Origin: Pirellulales bacterium
GTDB lineage: Bacteria > Planctomycetota > Planctomycetia > Pirellulales > Lacipirellulaceae
Length of the DNA: 64,000 bases
Direction: 5' to 3'
Assembly (NCBI GenBank): GCA_022841705.1
Contig: JALHQZ010000002.1
Span: forward strand, 372,001-436,000
Shown piece after piece: positions 1 through 7,929 of this stretch. Position 1 is the stretch's first letter. Each line of letters starts with the position of its first letter. The notes under the pieces are model-generated. The model searched no databases. It worked only from the letters and a program-made list of their open reading frames with translations, and was not told the DNA's origin. Position numbers and translations under genes: made by a program.

Positions 1-416
1 TAGTCCGGGTTGATGACCCACCGGCTGAGGTTCACGCCAATCGGCCGCGTCTCTTCGGGCAGCAACGTCTGCGCACGCACCGAGACAGAGAGCAATTCGC
101 TGAATGCCGTGTCCGCGATCGCTACCGAGTACGTCCAGGTGAAGGGCGAGGCGGAATCGCTCCACGCCGCGTCCTCCACGGCCGTGAGCGAAATCTGGCC
201 ACTTTCAAGTTGCTCGAATACGGTGCTGGCGACAAGTTCCGCCTCCGCTTCAATTGCGGCCCGCTCGGCGTTCTCGAAAGAAATCCGCGCGACCGAGCCG
301 AGCGCCGCCAGCGACCCCGCGAGAATCGCGAGCGCGAGAATGACTTCAAGCAGCGTGAAGCCAGTCCGGAGTCTGGAGTCTGGAGTTTGGAGGACGCGCG
401 CAGATCGCTGCCTCAT
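1..416 (-). CDS. gspI: Type II secretion pseudopilin GspI-like, 3' end beyond window
   Basis: This gene is absent from simple ORF calls because it runs off the left edge, but the minus strand stays open from an ATG at 416 down to position 1. The start is preceded by a strong GGAGGAAGG ribosome binding site. The product begins with a 19-residue basic leader, then the type IV prepilin signature G/FTLLEVILALAIL, with the conserved Glu at mature position 5 followed by a hydrophobic helix. It is last in the gspE-F-G-H-I order, and GspI is the usual minor pseudopilin there. It would sit at the tip of the periplasmic pseudopilus. Much of the leader (residues about 9-18) is encoded by a run of near-repeated GGAGTCT words. 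GspJ or another minor pseudopilin cannot be excluded because the C-terminus is missing. Confidence 0.75.
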   Translation of the reverse strand, partial: MRQRSARVLQTPDSRLRTGFTLLEVILALAILAGSLAALGSVARISFENAERAAIEAEAELVASTVFEQLESGQISLTAVEDAAWSDSASPFTWTYSVAIADTAFSELLSVSVRAQTLLPEETRPIGVNLSRWVINPD

Positions 417-450
417 TCCTTCCTCCGGACTCTCAACTCCAAACTCCCCT

Positions 451-996
451 CTACTGCTTAAGTACATCGCTGACCTCCGCTGCGCCGGTGAGGCCGCGTA
501 GTGTAACTTGCACTTGGTAGCCATCGCTGGTGGTGAGGAGCGCTTCGGCGTCGCTGGTGGCGCCATCGGGGAAGAAGAGCACCACAGGGGGCGTGCCGCC
601 GGTCTCCGCGTCGACGACGGTTGTGAGATTCGTTGCGGGATCGACGACGGAGAGCTGGTTAAAGACCACTTCGCCGAGGGATTCATCCGGCTCAGGCGCT
701 GCTGCCGTCTCAGCCGTCGCGGGGTCCGCGACTTCGGCCGACTCGGTCGCACCGCCGAAGTTGCGAATCGCAAAGTCGGGCGTACCCAAAGTGCATTGGA
801 AGTATAGCGGCTCGCCGCGCGCAATCGCGTCGAGCCGCGCCTTGGCCCAGCTTGTGCGCAGCTTGTCGGCCGCTTGGCGAACTTGGGAGCGTTCGTTCGC
901 CCCCAGTAGCACCGGCGCCGCGATGGCGGCGACCACCACCAATAGCGCGGCGACGAGCAGCACTTCGACCAAAGTGTAACCAGCACGACGGCTCAT
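451..996 (-). CDS. gspH: Type II secretion pseudopilin GspH-like
   Basis: The 181-residue product is a minor pseudopilin of a type II secretion system. The short leader MSRRAG is followed by YTLVEVLLVAALL, giving Gly at -1 and Glu at +5 for prepilin peptidase cleavage and methylation, then a hydrophobic helix. The C-terminal half carries a GspH-like beta-rich segment ending in FFPDGATSDAEALL and a conserved V.LRGLTG pattern. An acidic, Ala/Pro-rich insertion sits in the middle (about residues 85-105). It starts 6 bp after gspG ends, so the two are certainly co-transcribed. The exact minor-pseudopilin subtype is inferred from gene order and the PDG motif. Confidence 0.75.
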   Translation of the reverse strand: MSRRAGYTLVEVLLVAALLVVVAAIAAPVLLGANERSQVRQAADKLRTSWAKARLDAIARGEPLYFQCTLGTPDFAIRNFGGATESAEVADPATAETAAAPEPDESLGEVVFNQLSVVDPATNLTTVVDAETGGTPPVVLFFPDGATSDAEALLTTSDGYQVQVTLRGLTGAAEVSDVLKQ

Positions 997-1002
997 GGTC
1001 GC

Positions 1003-1437
1003 CTACCAGTTGCCGATGTCATCATCGGTGCCATCCTGCCCATCGGGGCCCGTTGACCACACGTCGAACGAACCGGAGTTCTTCTTCCCTTCGGCGGAGA
1101 ACTTGTACTCGTTGTCCCATGGATCGAGCGGCATCTTGGTCACATCCAAGTAGGGACCGGCCCAGCGCTCCGCGATTTTAGCGTCGCTCGGCTTGGTGAT
1201 AAGATCGTCGAGACTCTCGGGGAAGTGTTTCGTATCGAACCGATAGCGCTCGATATTGCTCTTGAAGATGCCGACCTGGCTCTTGGCAGCGTTGATCTCG
1301 GCCCGCGCTTGGGCGCCGCCGAATTGCGAGGCGGCAATCGACCCCAGCACCACCAGGATCACCAGCACCAGCAGCACTTCGATCAAAGTAAAGCCCCGCG
1401 CAGCGGAGCGACGACGATTGCGATTTCTGTTTGGCAT
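1003..1437 (-). CDS. gspG: Major pseudopilin GspG
   Basis: The product has 144 residues, the normal size for the major pseudopilin of type II secretion. A basic leader (15 residues) precedes G/FTLIEVLLVLVILVVL, with Glu at mature position 5. The C-terminal region carries the GspG hallmarks: PLDPWDNEYKF followed by FDVWSTGPDGQDGTDDDIGNW-type acidic residues. In known GspG structures this Asp-rich loop binds calcium and stabilises the pilus subunit. The gene lies between gspF (120 bp upstream, with a long inverted repeat in the gap) and gspH (6 bp downstream). It is the most confidently recognised pseudopilin of the operon. Confidence 0.93.
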   Translation of the reverse strand: MPNRNRNRRRSAARGFTLIEVLLVLVILVVLGSIAASQFGGAQARAEINAAKSQVGIFKSNIERYRFDTKHFPESLDDLITKPSDAKIAERWAGPYLDVTKMPLDPWDNEYKFSAEGKKNSGSFDVWSTGPDGQDGTDDDIGNW

Positions 1438-1462
1438 GTCCGTAAATAGTCGTTAGAGGATT

Positions 1463-1555
1463 GGGAGGGCGACGCTCCGCGGAGCCAGTCCCGGTTAGTG
1501 GTTTTCCATTAGTTAAGCGGTCTGGTTGATTGGCTCCGCGGAGCGTCGCCCTCCC
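1463..1555. repeat. Perfect 25-bp inverted repeat between gspF and gspG
   Basis: The arms at 1463-1487 and 1531-1555 are exact reverse complements over 25 bases and are separated by 43 bases. The core of each arm is TGGCTCCGCGGAGCGTCGCC or its complement. It fills nearly the whole gspF-gspG gap. No T-run follows, so it is not a textbook terminator; an RNA hairpin processing or attenuation point, or a mobile intergenic repeat, are possible. Confidence 0.85.
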
Positions 1556-1557
1556 GG

Positions 1558-2760
1558 TTAAATTGTCGTGCTGATTTTGATGATCGGCAGCAGCAGCGCC
1601 ACCACCACCACCAGCACCACACCGGCCAGTAAGAGCAGCATCAGCGGCTCCAGCAGCCGCACGTACAGTTCGATTTTACGCCAAGTGCTCTTCTCGAGCG
1701 AATCGGCCACCTGGGTCAGCACGGTTTCCAGGCTGTTCGACTGCTCTGCCACCGCGATCATTTCCACCACATCGCGGGGGAAATGGCCACTTTTGCCAAG
1801 CGGTTCGGCGATCGACTGCCCGGCGGTAATGCTTTCGCCCGCTTCGCGCACGGCGGCGGAGAGGACGCGATTGCCTGTCGAGTCGGCTGAAATGTCGAGC
1901 GAGCGGACAATCGGCACGCCCCCTTTCAGCAGCGTTCCAAGCACCCGGCAGAAGCGCGACACGGCAAGGTTCAAATAAATGCCGCCGATCACCGGCACCT
2001 TGATGCGCCACTGGTCGAGCTGCGCCCGCCCGAGGTCGGACTCCACCCATTGCCGCACGCCGTAAATCGCGAGCCCAATAGCACCGATGAAGACGTACCA
2101 GTACGACTGCAGCGCGCGGCTGAGCGCGAGGAGCGCTTCGGTGATCCACGGCAATTCGCCGCGCTCTTTAAGTCGGGCAAACAAACCTTCGACCATCGGC
2201 ACGGCGAAGATGATCAGGCCGTTCACGACCAGGAAGCCGATGATCGACAGGATCAGCGGATACGCGAGCGCCCCGGTCACTTTGCTTTTCAGCTCCGCCT
2301 GTTGATCGGTGAAGGTGGCGACGCGCTCGAGGGCGTCTTCCAAAAAGCCCCCTTCGCCGCCGGCGCGGATGACGCTCAGCGCCAGCTCGCCAAACGAGCG
2401 CGGGTGCCGGGCCATCGCCTCGGCCAAGGTGGCGCCATCTTCCACGCGGCTCTTCACATCGTCGAGCAGCGCCTTGAGGTCCTTGTTCGATGCCAAATCG
2501 CGCAGCACCTGCAGCGAGCGCAGCAGCGGCACGCCACTTCGCAAGAGTCCCGCGAGTTGGCTGTAAAACGGCGTGACGAATTTTGATTTGACGTACACCC
2601 CGCCCGTGGTGGCCGCCTGCTTGCCGAGCGCCGCCACCTGCACCGGAAACAAATCCCGCCCGGCCAGCGACGTGAGCACTTCGCGCTTCGTCCCCGCGGT
2701 AAGCGTGCCACTGACACGCTGTCCATCGAGAGCACGGGCGATGTAGGAAAACTCGGGCAT
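1558..2760 (-). CDS. gspF: Type II secretion inner-membrane platform protein GspF
   Basis: The 400-residue protein is the polytopic platform protein of the type II secretion/type IV pilus machinery, which links the ATPase GspE to the pseudopilus. It opens with MPEFSYIARALDGQRVSGTL, typical of GspF/PilC N-termini. Two T2SSF domains follow, each with an LRSGVPLLRSLQVL- or LKGGVPIVRSLDI-type motif. Three membrane segments are visible near residues 165-200, 220-245 and 365-395. It lies 99 bp after gspE. The region just upstream of the start is C-rich on the coding strand, with no Shine-Dalgarno, so expression may depend on coupling or on a leaderless or atypical signal. Confidence 0.93.
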   Translation of the reverse strand: MPEFSYIARALDGQRVSGTLTAGTKREVLTSLAGRDLFPVQVAALGKQAATTGGVYVKSKFVTPFYSQLAGLLRSGVPLLRSLQVLRDLASNKDLKALLDDVKSRVEDGATLAEAMARHPRSFGELALSVIRAGGEGGFLEDALERVATFTDQQAELKSKVTGALAYPLILSIIGFLVVNGLIIFAVPMVEGLFARLKERGELPWITEALLALSRALQSYWYVFIGAIGLAIYGVRQWVESDLGRAQLDQWRIKVPVIGGIYLNLAVSRFCRVLGTLLKGGVPIVRSLDISADSTGNRVLSAAVREAGESITAGQSIAEPLGKSGHFPRDVVEMIAVAEQSNSLETVLTQVADSLEKSTWRKIELYVRLLEPLMLLLLAGVVLVVVVALLLPIIKISTTI

Positions 2761-2859
2761 TGCGGAGGGGGGAGGGGGGAGTCCTTAGTTTGAAGGAAGC
2801 TAGCGCGACCTGCGGTCGCATTTCTTTTTTCGTCCGCACTCCAGACTCCGGTCTCCAGA
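2761..2859. repeat. Low-complexity intergenic word repeats
   Basis: The gspE-gspF gap holds a GGAGGGGGGAGGGGGGAG run next to the gspF start and a run of ACTCCAGACTCCGGTCTCCAGACT words at about 2836-2862. The same GGAGTCTGGAGTCTGGAG word family occurs at 367-392 inside the gspI leader. It looks like one intergenic repeat type seeded twice in the same operon. Confidence 0.6.
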
Positions 2860-4557
2860 CTACATTCTGTCACCTTTCGTTACTCGCAACACTTCCTCCA
2901 CCGTGGTGATGCCTTCGAGGACTTTGCGCCACGCGTCTTGGCGTAATGTGCGCATGCCATCTTTGAGGGCGGCGTTGCGGATTTCCCACGAGCTGGCGCG
3001 GTCGTGGGCGAGTTGGCGCACCGCGTCGGTGGTTTTGCACAGCTCGAAAATGCCTTGACGGCCGGAGAAGCCGATCTCGCGGCAGTCGCGGCAACCTGTT
3101 TCGCGGTAGATTTTGCCGCCGGCGGCTTGCAGGTCGTCCCACGGAAAATCGTGCGGCAAGTCTTCCTGGCGGGGCGTGTACACTTGACGGCACTTGAGAC
3201 AGAGACGGCGCACGAGGCGCTGGGCCATCACCGCTTCGATGGTGCTCGCCACCAAAAACGGTTCGACGCCCATGTCGATCAGCCGCGTGTAGGCGCTCGG
3301 CGCGTCGTTGGTGTGGAGCGTGCTAAAGACCATGTGGCCCGTGAGCGACGCTTGGATCGCGTTCTCGGCCGTTTCAAAGTCGCGGATTTCGCCCACCAGC
3401 ACCACATCGGGGTCGTGCCGCAGGATCGAACGGAGCGAAGCCGCGAAGGTGAGGCCAATCTTCGCGTGGACCTGAATCTGGTTGATCCCTTCGAGCTGAT
3501 ACTCAACCGGGTCCTCGGTGGTGATGATCTTGGTGTCTTCGCTGCGGATTTCCATCAGCGCGCTGTAGAGCGTAGTCGTCTTGCCAGAGCCGGTGGGGCC
3601 CGTGACCAGCACGATGCCGTGCGGCATGCGGATCAGCTCGCTGAAGACCTCGTGCAGATCGTCTGAAAGTCCCAGCCCAGCGAGCGAGAACTTCATGTTC
3701 CCCTTATCCAAGAGCCGCATGACGATCCCCTCGCCATGCAGCATGGGGATGACCGACACGCGAACGTCCACCTCCCGGCCGTGCACACGCAGCTTGATGC
3801 GGCCGTCTTGCGGCAGGCGTTTCTCGGCGATGTTCAGGTGGGCCATGATTTTGAGCCGACTGATGATCGCCGCGTGAAAGTGGCTGAGCTCCGGCGGAAT
3901 GGGCTGGGCCTGCAAGATGCCATCGACCCGGTAGCGTATTTTGATGCCCGAGGCTTGCGACTCGATGTGGACGTCGCTCGCCCGCAGCTCGACCGCTTCG
4001 AGCAAGATTTCGTTCACCAGCCGAATGACGGAGGCTTCTTGTGCTTCACCTGCCAGTTCCGCGGCGTCCGCGTCGATGTCTTCGAGTAGCTGGACATCAT
4101 CCTGCCGTTGGGCCAAGAGCCCTTCGACCGTTTCGCTCCCCACGCCGAGGTGGGTTTTGATCCGCTCCAGAATCTGTCGGCGCGGGGCGAGGACCGCTTC
4201 GACCGCCAGCCCGGTGGCGCCGCTCACTTCGTCGAGCGCGTAGAGCTCGAACGGGTCAGCCGTAGCGATGGTGATCGTGCCGTTATGCCGCGAGACGGGG
4301 AACAGGCTATGCCGATGGATCAACCGCTGCGGCAGTTTTTCCAGAAGCGAGAGATCGACTTCGGCCTTTTCCAGGTCAATACACGCGATGCCGACCGCGG
4401 CGCCAAGCGCTTTGAGCACCTGCTCTTCGGTGGCGAAGCCGCGGAGGATGGCCGCTTGGTCGGGGCGACTCTTAGCGCCGTTGCCGGCCGCTTGCAGTTC
4501 CGTGAGTTGCTCGCGGGAAAGAACGCCCTGCTCAACGAGTATTTCGCCCGTTTCCAT
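2860..4557 (-). CDS. gspE: Type II secretion ATPase GspE
   Basis: The 565-residue cytoplasmic ATPase powers pseudopilus assembly. An N-terminal MshEN/GSPII_E domain (residues about 1-150) is followed by the catalytic core. The Walker A motif GPTGSGKTTT lies at residues 320-329; downstream are the Asp box (TTEDPVEYQ), Walker B (DPDVVLVGEIRD) and the His box (FSTLHTNDAP). A four-cysteine zinc site is visible in CLKCRQ and GCRDCREIGFSGRQG, as in canonical GspE/PilB. It is the first gene of the visible operon gspE-F-G-H-I. The secretin gspD and the assembly genes are not in the window. Length and motifs are normal; PilB is the main alternative, but the neighbouring GspG argues for GspE. Confidence 0.95.
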   Translation of the reverse strand: METGEILVEQGVLSREQLTELQAAGNGAKSRPDQAAILRGFATEEQVLKALGAAVGIACIDLEKAEVDLSLLEKLPQRLIHRHSLFPVSRHNGTITIATADPFELYALDEVSGATGLAVEAVLAPRRQILERIKTHLGVGSETVEGLLAQRQDDVQLLEDIDADAAELAGEAQEASVIRLVNEILLEAVELRASDVHIESQASGIKIRYRVDGILQAQPIPPELSHFHAAIISRLKIMAHLNIAEKRLPQDGRIKLRVHGREVDVRVSVIPMLHGEGIVMRLLDKGNMKFSLAGLGLSDDLHEVFSELIRMPHGIVLVTGPTGSGKTTTLYSALMEIRSEDTKIITTEDPVEYQLEGINQIQVHAKIGLTFAASLRSILRHDPDVVLVGEIRDFETAENAIQASLTGHMVFSTLHTNDAPSAYTRLIDMGVEPFLVASTIEAVMAQRLVRRLCLKCRQVYTPRQEDLPHDFPWDDLQAAGGKIYRETGCRDCREIGFSGRQGIFELCKTTDAVRQLAHDRASSWEIRNAALKDGMRTLRQDAWRKVLEGITTVEEVLRVTKGDRM

Positions 4558-4603
4558 AATCGCAGGGGTGGTCGCGGAGTGACAGTTTCGCTCGAAATCA
4601 ATA

Positions 4604-4626
4604 GCCGGAGGCCCACGGCCTCCGGC
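4604..4626. repeat. Short perfect hairpin upstream of gspE
   Basis: Two 10-base arms (GCCGGAGGCC and its complement at 4617-4626) flank a 3-base loop. The hairpin lies between the start of gspE and the 3' end of the secreted protein at 4723. There is no T-tract on either side, so terminator function is only possible. Confidence 0.5.
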
Positions 4627-4722
4627 GGTCCGGCTAGTGGGAGAGCTACATTATCCCACGGCGGGCGGGCACCGGCAAACGCGGTCGCCCGCCGCTTGGG
4701 GACTCTGAGGCTCAAGTTCGCA

Positions 4723-5475
4723 TTAGAGTTCCAAATCGGGCCGGCTTTCGCCGCCACCGCCTCCGGGACGACCACCGCCCCGCCGTCCGCGGAAACCGTC
4801 GCGCCCGCCGAAGCCGCGGCCAAATTGCGGCTCGGGCAGAGCGAAATCGGCGCCCATCATGGAGGTCAGTTGCTCACGCTGCGCGGGGGTCAGTACGGAG
4901 AGCACCTTTTCTTCCGCAGCTTTGCGGGCGGCGTTCATTTTTTCGGTCATTTCGGCCCGGGCTTCTTCGGCCTTGGTGCGCATTTGCTCTTTTTGCTCCG
5001 CGGTGATGCCCAGCTTCTCGGCCAGTTCCCCGTCTAAAAGGGCCGCCCCGGCGCCGCCGCCACCTTGCCGCATCCGCTGTTGAAGTTCAAGTTGCTTCAG
5101 GCGATCGAACTGCTCGGGCTTCAACACGCCTTGCACGCGGCTTTCAATATCTTTGCGAATCTCGTCCATGCGACCGCGGATTTCGGCGAACTTCTCTTCG
5201 CGTTCTTCTTCCGACAGGTCCCGCATCCCTTGGAACATTTCGCGCATTTCGCCGCCAATTTCCTCCCGCATGTCGCTGGCCAGAGATTGGAGTTCCTCTT
5301 TTTGGGCGTCATCCAGGTTCAGCTCGGTCTGCACTTCCTCGGCCTGCAGCAGCATTCCCATGCCGCCAAACGGCCCGCCAGGGCCACCTGGACCACGACC
5401 AAAACCAGGAGGCTGGGCGCTGACGAAAGAACAACACGCGACGAGCAAGAGTCCGCCGAACAGCACGTTACGCAT
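4723..5475 (-). CDS. Secreted LTXXQ/Spy-like alpha-helical protein
   Basis: The 250-residue product begins with a clear signal peptide (MRNVLFGGLLLVACCSFVSA) and is therefore exported. A Gly/Pro-rich stretch follows, then two helical hairpins with the pattern LNLDDAQKEEL and LGITAEQKEQM. Each is followed by VLKPEQFDRL or VLTPAQREQL, resembling the LTXXQ motif of Spy/CpxP periplasmic chaperones. The C-terminus is a basic Gly/Arg-rich tail. Planctomycetes carry many such proteins. It precedes gspE by 166 bp on the same strand and could be co-transcribed. Chaperone or metal-stress function is inference from the family only. Confidence 0.65.
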   Translation of the reverse strand: MRNVLFGGLLLVACCSFVSAQPPGFGRGPGGPGGPFGGMGMLLQAEEVQTELNLDDAQKEELQSLASDMREEIGGEMREMFQGMRDLSEEEREEKFAEIRGRMDEIRKDIESRVQGVLKPEQFDRLKQLELQQRMRQGGGGAGAALLDGELAEKLGITAEQKEQMRTKAEEARAEMTEKMNAARKAAEEKVLSVLTPAQREQLTSMMGADFALPEPQFGRGFGGRDGFRGRRGGGRPGGGGGESRPDLEL

Positions 5476-5610
5476 GGGTAATCTCCACTTTGGAACAAGA
5501 ACTGGGGCGTCGGGGGGGGCAGCGACGAGCCAACCATTGACGATAGCAATTTAACCCCATCCCGGCCCGCCGGTAACGCCGCTTTTCAGCCACTCGGTTT
5601 CGTACGGTTT

Positions 5611-5696
5611 GTAGTAGGCACGGTCCCCGTGCTGTTTTCCTCCCGATAGTGGTGGTCTCAGCATCGCGCAGACAGCACGGGGACCGTGCCTGCTAC
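5611..5696. repeat. Inverted repeat, family A copy 1
   Basis: The arms at 5611-5635 and 5672-5696 pair over 25 bases with one mismatch; the core is GCACGGTCCCCGTGC. The same arms recur at 32208-32292. The repeat lies in the 323-bp divergent gap between the LTXXQ-like gene and the guanine deaminase gene, which holds nothing else that is recognisable. Confidence 0.85.
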
Positions 5697-5798
5697 ATTC
5701 GCCGCGATCTTGCGAAACGCTTCGATTCGACTTAACCTGTTAAATAGTGAGACTTTGCGAAGATCGAGCAGGCGCTCCCCTTGAGATAGAGATGCTGC

Positions 5799-6269
5799 AT
5801 GACGCCCGAATCGTTGATGCAATTGGCGGTGGAAAAGTGCCAAGCGGGCATCGCCGCCGGCCAGAGCCCCTTTGGGTGTGCCATTGCCCTCGGCGACCAG
5901 GTAATTTCGGTCGCCCATAACACGGTCGCCCTGACGATCGACAGCACCGCCCATGCGGAGGTGAACGCCATTCGGCAGGCCTGCACCAATACCGGCAAAT
6001 TCCTGCTGGAAGGCGCGGTGGTCGCCACTACCTGCGAGCCGTGCCCCATGTGCATGGCCGCGCTGCACTGGGCCCGGGTAGATACCGTCTACTTCGGCGC
6101 CACCATCGCCGACGCCGCCACCGCCGGCTTCAACGAGCTCCACCTGCCGGCGGAGAAAGTCCTCTCCCTCGGCGGGAGCAAAGTAAAGCTGATCGGCGGC
6201 GTGCTGGTCGAACCGTGCAAAGAGTTGTTCCAAACGTGGCTGAATAACCCGGGGCGGAAGGTGTATTGA
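5799..6269 (+). CDS. guaD: Guanine deaminase-like cytidine-deaminase-fold hydrolase
   Basis: The 156-residue enzyme belongs to the zinc-dependent CMP/dCMP deaminase superfamily. The catalytic HAEVNAI motif (zinc His and proton-shuttling Glu) and the zinc cysteines in CEPCPMCMAALHWAR are intact. Small bacterial guanine deaminases share AATAGFNE-like residues after the cysteine motif and a C-terminal F.TW...PGRK.Y ending; both are visible here. This favours guanine deaminase (guanine to xanthine) over tRNA adenosine deaminase TadA, which lacks the domain-swapped tail. The next gene is an AMP nucleosidase, which supports a purine-salvage role. Confidence 0.72.
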   Translation: MTPESLMQLAVEKCQAGIAAGQSPFGCAIALGDQVISVAHNTVALTIDSTAHAEVNAIRQACTNTGKFLLEGAVVATTCEPCPMCMAALHWARVDTVYFGATIADAATAGFNELHLPAEKVLSLGGSKVKLIGGVLVEPCKELFQTWLNNPGRKVY

Positions 6270-6273
6270 AGAG

Positions 6274-6434
6274 GGGCTGGGGACCAGGGACTGGGGACTA
6301 GGGAGTTACAGGCGATGATCAATCTGAAAACCGAAAGAGATACTAGTTCTCACCGCTGCTTCCTTGCGATTCGGGGTAGCACCCAACTTTCCCCAGCCCC
6401 TAGCCCCTAGCCCCTAGCTCCCAGCCCTTCCCCA
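6274..6434. repeat. Opposed GGGACTGGGGA / CCCCTAGCCCCTAG word arrays
   Basis: The intergenic region between the deaminase and AMP nucleosidase genes contains a G-rich run of repeated GGGGACTGGGGACTAGGG words at 6274-6306. A C-rich run of CCCTAGCCCCTAGC words follows at about 6393-6425. The two runs are roughly complementary, so the transcript could form a long imperfect hairpin. The phase of the words drifts, unlike a clean tandem repeat. Confidence 0.7.
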
Positions 6435-7208
6435 ATGGTCACCAAAAAACAAATCGCCATCGATTGGCTCACCCGGTACACCGGGATGCCACTCGATCAT
6501 TTTGGGGAGTACGTGCTGCTCACCAACTTTCGCGATTACGTTTCGCGGTTTGCGGCCCGGTTCAACTGCGAAGTCTTTGGCGACGACCGGCCGATGCAGG
6601 CGGCTACCAACTCGGCGGGGCTCACCATCATCAACTTCGGCATCGGCTCGCCCAACGCGGCAACGGTGATGGATCTGCTCACCGCGTATCACCCCAAAGC
6701 TGTGCTCTTCCTGGGCAAATGCGGCGGGCTGAAACACGCCACCGAAATCGGCCACTTCATCCTGCCCATCGGCGCCATTCGGGGTGAAGGAACCTCGGAC
6801 GATTACCTGCCGAAACTCGTTCCGGCGCTGCCGTCGTTCAAGCTGCACAAGTTCGTCTCAGAAAAACTGGTCGAGCGGGGCTTCGACTACCGCACCGGCG
6901 TGGTTTACACCACCAACCGCCGCGTGTGGGAACACGATGAAGCGTTCCGCAAGCAATTGCAGGAATACACGCCGATTTCGATCGACATGGAGACCGCCAC
7001 CATTTTCGTGGTGGGCCACAAGAACCAGATCGTCCGGGGGGCTTTGCTCCTGGTTTCTGACCTGCCGATGACGGTCGAGGGGATCAAAACCTCCCAAAGC
7101 GACGCCGCTGTTAGCCGCAAGTGGGCCGAACGGCATCTAGAAATCGGGATCGATTCGCTCACCGAGATTGAGGAAAAGGGGGAGGAGATTAAGCACTTTC
7201 AGTACTGA
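6435..7208 (+). CDS. amn: AMP nucleosidase
   Basis: The 257-residue protein is a PNP/UDP-phosphorylase-fold enzyme of the short (about 258-residue) AMP nucleosidase type, which hydrolyses AMP to adenine and ribose 5-phosphate. Features of the fold are visible: the FGIGSPNAATVMDLL glycine motif, LFLGKCGGLKH (phosphate-site region), and SIDMETATIFVVGH, the purine-nucleoside SxDMExA motif. The catalytic Asp of the family lies in LLVSDLPM. No signal peptide is present, so it is cytoplasmic. It follows a purine deaminase gene, consistent with purine salvage. The start ATG lies directly after the C-rich repeat block. Confidence 0.85.
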   Translation: MVTKKQIAIDWLTRYTGMPLDHFGEYVLLTNFRDYVSRFAARFNCEVFGDDRPMQAATNSAGLTIINFGIGSPNAATVMDLLTAYHPKAVLFLGKCGGLKHATEIGHFILPIGAIRGEGTSDDYLPKLVPALPSFKLHKFVSEKLVERGFDYRTGVVYTTNRRVWEHDEAFRKQLQEYTPISIDMETATIFVVGHKNQIVRGALLLVSDLPMTVEGIKTSQSDAAVSRKWAERHLEIGIDSLTEIEEKGEEIKHFQY

Positions 7209-7358
7209 TTGCCAGATTTGCCCTCCAGATGCGGAAATTCGCGAAAACTTCACGCCGAGATATTGGACGCGCAGGGGGGGTGGCCGCTATCATACTGCTG
7301 GTGAGTTGGCGGACTCGCCCAATCCCGCCCAGCCCAAGTTCCCGCCTCGCTGATTTGG

Positions 7359-7832
7359 ATGACAATGCCGCCAATTGCTTTGTCCTATGCTCGCTCGACC
7401 CGCCACCTTGGATTGGCTCTTATCGCGGGGCTGTTGGTTGGGTGCGGCAACAATCCACTGGGCCTTCAGCCTGTGACGGGAACCGTGACGGTTGATGGTA
7501 AGCCGGCAGCGGGGGTGCGGTTGGTCTTCTGCCCAGTGAACGCTTCTGAAGAAGCGATGAAACAACGACCGATGGGCACTACCGACGAGCAAGGGAAGTA
7601 TTCGCTCACGACTTTTGTACTCGGGGATGGCGCGCCTCCCGGAGACTACAAGATTTCCGCTACTTGGCTCTCCGCGCCAAAGCAAGCGGTCATCGATGAA
7701 CGGGGCTCGGTGGGAACGGATCGGTTCATGAACAAGTACGCGATTCCCGACCAGTCGGGGCTGACGGCCAAAATTGACGAGGATACGACAGAACTACCGG
7801 TGATGGAGTTCAAACTGCCGCGTCGGAGGTGA
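7359..7832 (+). CDS. Small lipoprotein with regulatory-like beta-sandwich domain
   Basis: The 157-residue product has a signal sequence ending in a lipobox (LLVGC at about residues 26-30), predicting a lipid-anchored protein. The body starts with VTGTVTVDGKPAAGVRLVF and continues with TDEQGKYSL and PGDYKISATW, the pattern of carboxypeptidase regulatory-like (transthyretin-fold) domains common in planctomycetes. Translation may start at 7359 or at the ATG 6 bp later. It lies 98 bp upstream of a DUF1559 gene; the same two families are paired at 59.5-61 kb. Function is unknown. Confidence 0.7.
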   Translation: MTMPPIALSYARSTRHLGLALIAGLLVGCGNNPLGLQPVTGTVTVDGKPAAGVRLVFCPVNASEEAMKQRPMGTTDEQGKYSLTTFVLGDGAPPGDYKISATWLSAPKQAVIDERGSVGTDRFMNKYAIPDQSGLTAKIDEDTTELPVMEFKLPRRR

Positions 7833-7929
7833 ACTTGTAGCGGAACGAAAAGCGTGTGGAAGGCGAAGCTCTCAATTACAATCTACAATCAGGCGAGTGG
7901 CTTTCACGGAAAAGGCAGTAGGTAAAGTT

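Noticed and set aside
3004..3666. Long plus-strand frame opposite gspE
   Set aside because: It is the antisense shadow of a high-GC gene with clear ATPase motifs on the other strand.
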